Source: Streptomyces echinatus
GTDB lineage: Bacteria; Actinomycetota; Actinomycetes; Streptomycetales; Streptomycetaceae
Length of the DNA: 64,000 nt
Assembly: GCF_014203595.1 (NCBI RefSeq)
Contig: NZ_JACHJK010000003.1
Coordinates: 124,001 to 188,000, forward strand
Direction: 5' to 3'
Within the stretch, counting starts at the first letter, position 1. Each line of letters begins with the position of its first letter. Shown in pieces: positions 37,926-47,241 of this stretch. The notes beneath the pieces are model-generated. The model ran no database searches, had not been told where the DNA came from, and saw only the letters and a program-made list of their open reading frames with translations. The position numbers were made by a program, and so were the translations under genes.

Positions 37926-38028
37926 CGACCCCGAGTTCGGTGATCACTGCCCTGCACCTCCCATCCGGTGTGCGGCCCGGCCCGGGGTGCCGACAGGGCC
38001 GCGTCGACCTCCTCCGCACCCCGCCAGA

Positions 38029-38049
38029 CTTGACAAGCTAAGACTCAAG
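38029..38049 (+). promoter_or_regulatory. HAIR-type HspR operator of the dnaK operon
   Basis: CTTGACA (38029-38035), seven-base spacer, ACTCAAG (38043-38049). The HspR-associated inverted repeat consensus is CTTGAGT-N7-ACTCAAG; the right arm is exact, the left matches five of seven, and the spacer length is right. The left arm also contains TTGACA, a perfect -35 hexamer (38030-38035), with a weak TATCCC 17 bases on. So HspR binding would directly block this promoter. The first gene starts 71 bases downstream. Confidence 0.75.
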
Positions 38050-38119
38050 TTTTATCCCATAAAGGTAGGCAAGGGAGTAGGAAGTCGCAGCTCAGCATGG
38101 GCAAGGGAGGTGGCTGGAC

Positions 38120-38482
38120 GTGCGGGCGCCGGAGCCGGAATCTGACCTGTACGCGGTGCTGGGAGTGCAGCCCTGGGCGGCGGCCGAGGCGATCACCTCG
38201 GCCTTCCGCGCCCGGGTGCGGGAACTGCGCCCCGACACCCGTGTGGACGCGGATACCACCGCACGGTTCGGTGAAGTGCGGGCGGCGTACGAGACGCTGC
38301 GCGATCCCGTCCTGCGGGCGGCCTACGACCAGCGCCTCGAGCGCACGTTGTCGGCGTCTGATCGAGGTGCTGCCCCCACAGTGCCGGCGCGGCCCGCACG
38401 GCGGTACGCCGTGGTGCTCGGGGACGTCCGGCGTGAGCCGCCGCTGCGCGCGGGACCCGTCCGGTGGATCCCCGGCCGGTGA
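38120..38482 (+). CDS. J-domain (DnaJ-like) co-chaperone, short form
   Basis: 120 residues from a GTG preceded by AAGGGAGGTGG. Residues 8-75 are a J-domain: DLYAVLGVQPWAAAEAITSA, FRARVRELRPDTR, FGEVRAAYETLRDPVLRAAY. The invariant His-Pro-Asp loop reads Arg-Pro-Asp here (LRPDTR). HPD is normally essential for stimulating DnaK ATPase. There is no Gly/Phe region, zinc domain or client-binding domain; the tail is Arg/Pro-rich. First gene of the HAIR-controlled operon, 38 bases before dnaK. It could be a modulator rather than an active J protein. Confidence 0.8.
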   Translation: MRAPEPESDLYAVLGVQPWAAAEAITSAFRARVRELRPDTRVDADTTARFGEVRAAYETLRDPVLRAAYDQRLERTLSASDRGAAPTVPARPARRYAVVLGDVRREPPLRAGPVRWIPGR

Positions 38483-38520
38483 GACGAAGAACGAGGTGAG
38501 GACGAGAAGGGAGCGCACAG

Positions 38521-40380
<1,860 letters not shown>

Positions 40381-40382
40381 CG

Positions 40383-40925
40383 ATGACCAGAAGGAGTCCG
40401 CAGAGCACCGAGGTGGACCAGCTGCGGCGCCTGGTGCAGGAGCGGACCGCGGACCTTCAGCGGGTCAAGGCCGAGTACGACAACTACCGCAAGCGGGTCC
40501 GGCGGGACCGCCTGGCCGTGCGCGAGATCGCCGCGGCCAACGTGGTCCGGGCGCTGCTGCCCGTGCTGGAGGCCGTCGACCGGGCGTGCGCCCACGAACC
40601 GCTCACGCCCGGTCTGAAAGACATCTCCGACAGCCTCAAGGAGCAGCTCGGCTCGCTGGGCGTGACCTCATTCGGTGGGGTGGGCGACCGATTCGACCCG
40701 GCCTGCCACGACGCTCTGACGCACCATATCGCCCAGGCGGACGGCTTGGTGTGCTCAGCGGTCCTGCGTCCCGGATACCGGCTGGGCGAGAACCTGCTGC
40801 GCCCGGCGACTGTGGAGGTCACCGGGCCGGCCCCGCCCGCGAGCAGCGCACCGGCACCCGAATACGGCGCACGGGGGTCATCCGCCCGCCCCGACAAGCC
40901 GCGGTTGCCTGTCGTGCGGACCTGA
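40383..40925 (+). CDS. grpE: Nucleotide-exchange factor GrpE (accessory copy)
   Basis: 180 residues. A long N-terminal helix (VDQLRRLVQERTADLQRVKA, EYDNYRKRVRRDRLAVREIA) precedes the beta domain (FGGVGDRFDPACHDALTHHI; VCSAVLRPGYRLGENLLRPA), ending in a Pro/Ala-rich tail. EYDNYRKR and the FDP.HDA block are GrpE signatures. It releases ADP from DnaK. Immediately downstream of dnaK and surely cotranscribed. Shorter and more diverged than a housekeeping GrpE, consistent with a paralogue. Confidence 0.93.
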   Translation: MTRRSPQSTEVDQLRRLVQERTADLQRVKAEYDNYRKRVRRDRLAVREIAAANVVRALLPVLEAVDRACAHEPLTPGLKDISDSLKEQLGSLGVTSFGGVGDRFDPACHDALTHHIAQADGLVCSAVLRPGYRLGENLLRPATVEVTGPAPPASSAPAPEYGARGSSARPDKPRLPVVRT

Positions 40926-41008
40926 CAGGCTTGCCCCTACCTGGGTACCGGGGAAGGGGGCATCGCCTTCGACGCCCTGAGATCACTGACAAGCGGAGGT
41001 GACGAACC

Positions 41009-41401
41009 ATGCAGCACCACGAATTCCTCGCTCGCGTACGCGAGCTCGGCGAATACGCCAGCCAGGACGAAGCCGCGAAGGTCACCGACGCGGTGCTGAG
41101 CGTGCTCGCCCAGCGCATCAGCCCCGGTGAGGTCGACGACCTTGCCTCCCAGCTGCCCGCACCGCTCGGACAGGCACTGGCCCAGGCCAAGCAGGCGCAG
41201 GCCGAGAGCTTCGGAATCGAGGAGTTCTACCGCCGGGTCGCCGAGCGCGTCGGCGCCCGGCCGCGCACCGCACAGTGGGACGCCAGCGCGGTCCTGGCCA
41301 CCCTGGCCGGCGCCGTCTCCGGCGGTGAGCTGAACCAGATCATCAGCCAGCTCCCCTCCGGCTACGCCGTCCTGTTCGGCAAAGCCGATCTGGCCAGCTG
41401 A
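41009..41401 (+). CDS. DUF2267 protein
   Basis: 130 residues starting MQHHEFLARVRELGEYASQD. DUF2267 pattern: FLxxVxExGEYxxxxEAxxxT, then LAQRISPGEVDDLASQLPAP, FYRRVAERVGARPRTAQWDA and QIISQLPSGYAVLFGKADL. Soluble, helical; the function of the family is not settled, though it often appears with stress genes. 83 bases after grpE on the same strand with a GGAGG ribosome site, so it may be part of the chaperone operon. Confidence 0.85.
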   Translation: MQHHEFLARVRELGEYASQDEAAKVTDAVLSVLAQRISPGEVDDLASQLPAPLGQALAQAKQAQAESFGIEEFYRRVAERVGARPRTAQWDASAVLATLAGAVSGGELNQIISQLPSGYAVLFGKADLAS

Positions 41402-41672
41402 CACCAGAACCCCCGGGGGGCACCCCGAATACGGCCACGCCGCCGGCATTCGGACCAGCATCGGTCCGCTCGGCCAGGATGCCCATGTATCCCGATCGCC
41501 GGGCGCCGAGCGCCGAGCCTCGCGAGATCGCCCCCAGCGAGTCCCGTGAGGCGATCTCCGGCTGAGCGACGGCGGCCGGGGCGGGCCGAGGGATGGAGGA
41601 CGGGCACCTGGTCTCCCCCTCACCCGCATTTGTCCCCACCGGAGCCATGAGACGAAGAAGGGTGGTTGCCAC

Positions 41673-42068
41673 GTGACCCTGCGACGCGAAGCCTTTCTCG
41701 AGCAGGTGAAGGAACGCGGCGAGTACGAAACGGAGCACGAAGCCGAGCGGGCCGCGCGCGTGGTCCTCGCCCTGCTGGGTGCCCACCTGGTCGGCGAGGT
41801 GCGCGCCCATCTGGCGGCGCGCCTGCCAGACGAATTCGCCCTGATCCTGCTCAACCCCCTGCAGAGCGCCGAGCCGCTGACGCCGGAGAGGTTCGTACGG
41901 GCGACGGCAGCCTGGATCGAGGGAGCCACCGAGCAGACCGCGGCCTGGGACGTCAGCGCCGTCCTCAGCACCGTCGCCGACGCCGCCGGCCACGACCTCC
42001 TGGACCAGGTCCTGCTCCAGCTCCCGACAGGCTACGACCTGCTCTTCGGCCGCCCCCAGCCCACCTGA
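41673..42068 (+). CDS. DUF2267 protein, second paralogue
   Basis: 131 residues from a GTG at 41673 (VTLRREAFLEQVKERGEYET). Same architecture as the upstream gene: LLGAHLVGEVRAHLAARLPD, FVRATAAWIEGATEQTAAWD, and DQVLLQLPTGYDLLFG. The two proteins are clearly a tandem duplication that has diverged. The 271-base gap between them contains no gene. Function unknown. Confidence 0.83.
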   Translation: MTLRREAFLEQVKERGEYETEHEAERAARVVLALLGAHLVGEVRAHLAARLPDEFALILLNPLQSAEPLTPERFVRATAAWIEGATEQTAAWDVSAVLSTVADAAGHDLLDQVLLQLPTGYDLLFGRPQPT

Positions 42069-42453
42069 CCCGCATCCGGTGCCGCACCCCTGCCACGCAC
42101 CGGGTGCCAGCGAAAGAAGGACAAACGCCCCAGGCCCGCAATCAGCAAGGCGGACGGCTTCCACGGCCCGTCCCGAGGCATCCGTAGCGGATCTTCTCCA
42201 GCATCGGCGGGAAGCGTCGCGGCGGGCGGAAGTGCTGGGCGGGGCGCTCAGCCCCTCGATGGTGGGCTTCCTCTTCCTGGACCGGGAGAAGTTCGCCGCG
42301 TCCTTCGCCGCCGACCGGCTCACCGACGACGAGCGCCAGCCACGCCGTGTACGTGTCCAAGCCCGCCGAGGTCGCCCCTCGGGACGCAGGTGGCGTGGGG
42401 CTGCTGGATGCTGATCCTGCGGATCCAGTCGCCCTGTGGGAGGGGCGCGGTGC
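42069..42453. other. 385 bases, no intact gene
   Basis: A plus-strand piece at about 42240-42340 reads SPSMVGFLFLDREKFAASFA, then ADRLTDDERQ, coding-like but without a start or family. It marks the beginning of the remnant-rich segment. Confidence 0.35.
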
Positions 42454-42750
42454 TCATGCTGCCCGCCCCCATGCTGCCGTCCCCGGGCGTCCGGCGCGGG
42501 GGCCGTTGATGGACGGCACCGTGGTGTTCGCGGGCGAGGCGATGGCCGCGCGGCCCGAGTGCTTGCCGTCGTACAGGGCGGCGTCGGCGGCCCGCTGCAA
42601 CACGGTCAGGTCACCGATGCCAAGGACGTCGGTGGTCGCGGCACCGACCGAAGCGGGGACGTCGACGGTGCGGCCGTCCTCGAGGACGACGGGGGTGTGC
42701 AGCCTGCGGACCAGTTGCGCGAGGCGCTGCTCCAGGGGCGCGGTGGGCAT
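42454..42750 (-). pseudogene. GGDEF (diguanylate cyclase) C-terminal remnant
   Basis: The frame reads LEQRLAQLVRRLHTPVVLED, VDVPASVGAATTDVLGIGD and LQRAADAALYDGKHSGRAAI. The last block is the standard end of GGDEF domains (xxADxALYxAKxxGR). The catalytic GGDEF loop and everything upstream is missing, so no cyclic di-GMP synthesis is possible. The tail after residue 70 is unrelated. Confidence 0.75.
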
Positions 42751-42824
42751 CTGGACGAGGCGGCGCTGCCCGGACTACCGGCGGATCATGGACGTGGTGC
42801 GGCAGGCGGACAGGCCGGTCATGG

Positions 42825-43874
42825 TCACCCCACGCTGCGTGGTGCCCTGAACGACCGATGCCCAGCGGCCCGGGAACTCCCGTGTTGCCGGGCATCGTTG
42901 TGCTCATGTGTCCGTTCTCCCGCCGCACGATGAGGAAGCCGTGCCGCGCGTGCCGCGCGCGTCACCTCGGGCAGCGGGTCCGCGCGGCGGGCCACGTCGA
43001 GCAGAGCGTGCAGCGTGCGCTCGCCCGGCTCCAGCCGCGGACGCCACTGGGCCACGATGCTGACCGGGCGGATCCGCTCGGCCAGCCGCAGTTCGACCAG
43101 CTCGCCCTCCTGCAGCTCCCGGGTGACCGCCAGCTCCGGCAGCAGCGAGACCCCGTGCCCGTGCCCGGTGAGCCGCAGCAGCGCGGACAGCGACCCCTGG
43201 ATCATCGCCAGTCGGGCTCCCGCCAGCAGATCCCGGCCGAAGCGGTCCACCAGCATCTCCGAGGTGCACCCGGGCTCGGCCACCAGGAAGTCGTATTGCA
43301 GGATCTGTTCGGGAGTCACCATCTCCTGCCGGGCCAGCGGATGGCTGGGCGCCGCCACCAGAACCGTTCGGTCGTGCCCGACCACCGCGTGCGCGCCGAG
43401 CGCGCGGATGCCATTGTCGTACTGGAAGACCAGGTCCAACTCAGCGGCGCCGAACGCCTGCTCCAGCGTCTTACGGTTGGCCACCGTCAGCTCGACGTCC
43501 GCCCCAGTGTCCGTGCCGCCCGCGCCGTACTCCAGAGCGGCCAGCACATCGGGCATCCACACGTGCGCCAGCGACTCCTGCGCCCCGATCCGCAGCCGCG
43601 GGCGGTCGCCGCGCGCCGCCCGCCGCATCCGCTCCTCCAGCTCCAGGGCCTCACGCGCGTGCGGCAGCAGCCGGGCGCCGGCCTCCGTGAGCACCGCGCC
43701 CGTGCCCGCGCGTACGAGCACGCTCACGCCCAGGTCCCCCTCCAGCCGCTTGAGCTGGGCGCTGAGACTGGACTGTGCGTACCCCAGGGCCTGTGCGGCG
43801 GCGGAGATGCCGCCGTGCTCGGCGACCGCGACGAAAGCACGTAGACGTGGGCGCGCTCCTGGCCACATCCACAT
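42825..43874 (-). CDS. LysR-family transcriptional regulator with altered N-terminus
   Basis: A 349-residue frame. The winged helix is nearly complete: LRAFVAVAEHGGISAAAQAL, GYAQSSLSAQLKRLEGDLG, VLTEAGARLLPHAREALELE; the effector domain includes LRIGAQESLAHVWMPDVLAA and GHGVSLLPELAVTRELQEGE. A normal LysR begins about five residues before LRAF with Met; here that position reads WPGARPRLRAF, because the gene is joined to a truncated transporter gene on the other strand at about 43845. The C-terminal about 50 residues are also atypical. The promoter is lost, so expression is uncertain. Confidence 0.75.
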   Translation of the reverse strand: MWMWPGARPRLRAFVAVAEHGGISAAAQALGYAQSSLSAQLKRLEGDLGVSVLVRAGTGAVLTEAGARLLPHAREALELEERMRRAARGDRPRLRIGAQESLAHVWMPDVLAALEYGAGGTDTGADVELTVANRKTLEQAFGAAELDLVFQYDNGIRALGAHAVVGHDRTVLVAAPSHPLARQEMVTPEQILQYDFLVAEPGCTSEMLVDRFGRDLLAGARLAMIQGSLSALLRLTGHGHGVSLLPELAVTRELQEGELVELRLAERIRPVSIVAQWRPRLEPGERTLHALLDVARRADPLPEVTRAARAARLPHRAAGERTHEHNDARQHGSSRAAGHRSFRAPRSVG

Positions 43875-44701
43875 TGATGCTCAGCGTCTACACGATCGTC
43901 GAGACCACCAACTATGGCTGGACCTCCGCGCACACGGTGAGCTTCGGCGCCGCGGCGCTCGCCTTGCTCCTGGCATTCGTCGCCCGCCAGGCGAAGGCGG
44001 CCCACCCGCTCCTGCCCCTGCGTGTGTTCCGCTCGCGCAACGTCTGGGGAGCGATGGGTATCCAGGCCCTCATGGTGGCCGGGATGTTCAGCTTCCAATT
44101 CCTGTGCGTGCTCTACCTGCAGAAGGTGCTCGGCTTCGACGAGACACACACCGGCCTCGGCATCTTTCCGGTCTCGGTCGCGATCGGCGCGATGTCCCTT
44201 GGCCTCTCGCCCAAACTGATCGCGCGCTTCGGCCCCCGTGCCGTACTCCTTCCCGGCCTCTCGCTGATCACTGCAGGTCTCGCCGCGCTCGGCCGCGTAC
44301 CGGCAGGCGGGATCTATGTCGTGGACGTCCTGCCCGCGCTGCTGCCGCTCGGCATCGGCTTCGGCCTCGCGATGCCGTCGCTGGCCACGCTCGCGATGTC
44401 AGCGGCCACGCCCCAGGACTCGGGGATCGCCTCCGGCATGTTCAACACCATGCAGCAGATCGGCAGCGTCTTCGGCCTCGCGATCCTCAGCACGCTCGCC
44501 GCCTCGCATACGGATGCCCTGCTGGCCGGCGGGGCGAGCACCACCTCGGCACTCACAGGTGGTTACCACCTTGCCTTCCGCATCGGCTCAGGCCTCGTCA
44601 CCGTTGCTCTCCTCCTCGCCGCCACCCTGCTGCGATCCCCCGCCACAGCACAACGTCCCGCGGCCGAGAAGGAGCCGGTCGCTGAGAGCGCCACTCGCTG
44701 A
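43841..44701 (+). pseudogene. MFS drug:H+ antiporter (EmrB/QacA type), C-terminal half
   Basis: From 43841 the frame reads VDVGALLATSTLMLSVYTIV, then ETTNYGWTSAHTVSFGAAAL and further membrane segments (GAMGIQALMVAGMFSFQFL class; FPVSVAIGAMSLGLSPKL; MPSLATLAMSAATPQDSGIA; GMFNTMQQIGSVFGLAILS). These are the last seven or eight helices of a 14-helix DHA2 transporter. The first half, with the start codon and promoter, is missing: the breakpoint joins it head to head with the LysR gene. It cannot be a working transporter. Confidence 0.85.
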
Positions 44702-44764
44702 CCAGACGGCGACGCGGTCCCAGGCCGGGGAGAATTCTGTGCTCACAGGAGGAGATGCGCCTGT

Positions 44765-45190
44765 CTTGCCATCGTTGATCATCGCTCCCCTCCGTGAGGA
44801 GTTCCTTGCGTCATTGCCCAAGTGGTCTTCAACAAGCTCATCGAGGTACTGGTGTCCGGGGTGGGGTACGAGCGAGCGGCGGACGCGACATGCTCGGCGA
44901 CCACCTTGCGCAGACGCCGTGACGAGTGGATAGCCGCCGACGCAGGCGAAGCCCTGCGCCTGGCCGCACCCGCCTCCTACGACCGCATGATCGGGCTTGG
45001 CCTGGAGCAACTCAGCGCCGACGGCTGCCAGACCAAGCCCCCGCGGGCGGCGAGTGCGCGGGCAAGAGCCCCGTCGACCGGGCCAAACAAGGTGTCAAAC
45101 GCTCGCAGCTCTCCGAGGCGTACGGTATCCCGCTGGTCACCGAGATGGCACGGTGCGAGCGGTGCCGCGTCGCTTACAGGGACTGAGTCG
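44765..45190 (+). pseudogene. IS5-type transposase remnant
   Basis: Pieces in several plus-strand frames: LPSLIIAPLREEFLASLP (from 44765), VFNKLIEVLVSGVGYERAAD and ASYDRMIGLGLEQLSADGCQ (to about 45030), then GGECAGKSPVDRAKQGVKRS and QLSEAYGIPLVTEMARCERC to about 45180. This is the N-terminal half of a transposase distinct from the one at 8247-9023. It has an internal deletion near 44820, a frameshift near 45045 and no C-terminal half. Confidence 0.75.
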
Positions 45191-45309
45191 AGGCGCGGGC
45201 CGCTCCATGGGGGCGCTGGCAGGCCGGCAGCGGTTGCCAGCAGTATGCGGGCTGTCGGGTCCAGGCATGGACACGTCATCCCAGGACAGCCACGGGGCGG
45301 CGAAGGCAT

Positions 45310-45460
45310 CAACATTCTCTTCAACGCCCGCAGCTCCCTCAGCGAAGCCGGCGGCTGGCTGCGCCTGGCCGGAGCAGCCGGCTCGGTCATGCGCACCCTG
45401 CAGATCGTCGGCCTCGACACCCTCATCGACTGCCACGAAACCCTCGACCGGGCACTCCGC
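45310..45460 (+). pseudogene. STAS-domain anti-sigma-factor antagonist remnant
   Basis: The frame reads INILFNARSSLSEAGGWLRL, AGAAGSVMRTLQIVGLDTLI and DCHETLDRALRD, the second half of a STAS domain. The phosphorylated Ser/Asp-Ser-Ser-Gly segment that should come just before INILF is gone. Homologous in style to the intact STAS gene at 50408. Confidence 0.65.
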
Positions 45461-45732
45461 GACCGGAAGGTGGCGGACGGATTACTCGCGCATGAGCTTC
45501 CCCGCACGATCGAAATACTCGTTCGGGACACCGGTCGCCTCACCCGCCAGACCGCCTGTCCCACCGAGGGCGGCCACTCGGGGGGCGTCTCCCTCGGCAA
45601 CATGGCGATCGAACGGGACGAGCAGTCGGCGCCGCATTGGCAAAGGAGCGGCAACCTGGAACATAAGACGGTGCCTCAAGGAGATCCGCTTGTGATCCAT
45701 CGGCGAGGGGCCGGAAAGTCCGCGGACCAAGG

Positions 45733-46527
45733 CTATACCGAGGCAAGGAAGTCCCGGACCGCGTCCGCAAAGCCGGCCGGGTCGTTGGCATACAGGAAGT
45801 GGTCCGTCGCCAGTTCGACAAGACGGGTGCCAGGCCGCCGAAAGGCCATCTGCGCTGCCTGCTCCGCCGACAGCACACCGCCCATGGCGCCGCGTATCAG
45901 CAGCGCTGGGCAGGCGGATCCGGTCCAGTCGGCCCAGTGATCGCCGTGGACCTGGTCCTCGGAGTCGTAGATGTCCTTGGGGTGAAAGTGCAGACCCCAA
46001 ATTCCGTCCGCCCGTTCGCGAACGGCGGACTCAAGGAAGGGGGCGAACGGGCCCAGCCGCGCCACGAACGCCTCCCGGCTGGGACAGGTGCCCTCCGGAA
46101 GGTTCAGCACGAACGCCAGCGGGTTGCTGCCGTCCAAGCCGAGCTCGGCACAGCCCTCGCCATTGACCAGCGCGGTCACGCGCCCAGGGTGGCGGGCAGC
46201 GAACTGGTAGGCGTTGATCGCCCCGAGCGAGTGGCCGAGGAAGGCCGCGCGGTCCAGCCCCAGGTGGTCCATGAGGACTTCCAGGTCGGAGAGGTAACCC
46301 TCCCGGCTGTAGTCGGCCGCCCGGTCGGAATCGCCGTGGCCGCGCTGGTCGGGCGCGATGACCCGCCAGTCCGGGGCGAGGCGGACAGCCAGATCGGCAT
46401 AGGACATCCCCTCGGACATGTGTCCGTGCAGGGCGAGCAGCGGGCGGCCCGGTCCGCCGAAATCCACGTAGGACAGGGCGCGGCCGTCGATGGTGAGCGC
46501 GGAACGCTTGGCGTTGTCGGTGTTCAT
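45733..46527 (-). CDS. Alpha/beta-hydrolase
   Basis: 264 residues starting MNTDNAKRSALTIDGRALSY. Classical fold: oxyanion HG in LLALHGHMSEG, DQRGHGDSDRAADYS, nucleophile elbow AAFLGHSLGAINAYQFAARH, acid region ALLIRGAMGGVLSAEQAAQM and catalytic His in ELATDHFLYANDPAGF. Likely an esterase or a haloalkane/epoxide-type hydrolase; substrate unknown. The upstream region is AT-rich and carries three 13-base direct repeats, suggesting a dedicated regulator. Confidence 0.87.
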   Translation of the reverse strand: MNTDNAKRSALTIDGRALSYVDFGGPGRPLLALHGHMSEGMSYADLAVRLAPDWRVIAPDQRGHGDSDRAADYSREGYLSDLEVLMDHLGLDRAAFLGHSLGAINAYQFAARHPGRVTALVNGEGCAELGLDGSNPLAFVLNLPEGTCPSREAFVARLGPFAPFLESAVRERADGIWGLHFHPKDIYDSEDQVHGDHWADWTGSACPALLIRGAMGGVLSAEQAAQMAFRRPGTRLVELATDHFLYANDPAGFADAVRDFLASV

Positions 46528-46557
46528 GGGTTCACCGTAGACGACATTTACACACAT

Positions 46558-46596
46558 GTACAAGACGTTTGTATAAGACGACTGTATAAATCTCTG
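46558..46596 (-). repeat. Three tandem 13-base repeats upstream of the hydrolase
   Basis: gtacaagacgttt (46558-46570), gtataagacgact (46571-46583) and gtataaatctctg (46584-46596). The common part is GTAtAAgacg. On the minus strand this is the region 30-70 bases upstream of the start, where TTATACA-type hexamers could also form the promoter. Candidate operator. Confidence 0.5.
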
Positions 46597-46818
46597 CGCC
46601 ATGCAGTCACCCCGACCAGTCGCCGGGTGTCCGTGCACATCTGGCAATGCAGAACGCCTGGCCACATGCGGTCCGTGGCAGCGCTGAGTGCGCCCCGCCC
46701 CTCCCCCACCTTGACCCTCGCCTTCGCCAGGACAGCCCTGTTCACGCGGCTGGCGAGGCCCCGTCGCTCCAGGCCGCTGGGCCCGGCGATGTAGCGGTCG
46801 TCGTAGGGCGACTACCAC

Positions 46819-47004
46819 TCACAACTTGGTGCGCTCATAGCCGGTGCGGTCTTCGTTCAGGACCTCAAGCTGGGCGAGCGCGGCCTGCACGGGCAGGGTG
46901 ACGGTGTCGCCGGGCACCGCGGCCGGGGCGGCGGCGTGCGCGGTCGTGTGGATGAGGAGGGCGACGAGTACGGTGGCCGCGGCGGCAGTACGGGGGATGC
47001 GCAC
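46819..47004 (-). pseudogene. Secreted HNH-nuclease-type protein, N-terminal fragment
   Basis: 61 residues: a signal peptide (MRIPRTAAAATVLVALLIHT, THAAAPAA) and TLPVQAALAQLEVLNEDRTG then YERTKL and stop. The region after the signal matches the start of secreted Streptomyces HNH/GmrSD-type nucleases (about 200 residues), in which YxRTxF is followed by the catalytic part. Here everything after is missing. Recognition is from memory of the family. Confidence 0.5.
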
Positions 47005-47241
47005 GGGCAGGGGTCCTCTCGGAAGATCACGGACAGTGCGTGATCTTCGTAGCGACTCCGCGAGGCGCCCCGCCCGGCAACCGCCAGCAGCTCCACCCCA
47101 TCAGGCGGCAAGTCCGATGGTCGACATGCCCGGCCCGCCCTTCAGCCATTCTTGAGCAACAGCCAGCGAGTGGGTGCCGGTGGCGCAGGCTCCCGTGCGG
47201 TCGTCCCACCCCTGGTGAGGAGGAGGGATAACGGCTCGGTT

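Noticed and set aside
40926..41008. Possible hspR gene after grpE
   Set aside because: Only 83 bases remain before the DUF2267 gene; no MerR-like helix-turn-helix is encoded.
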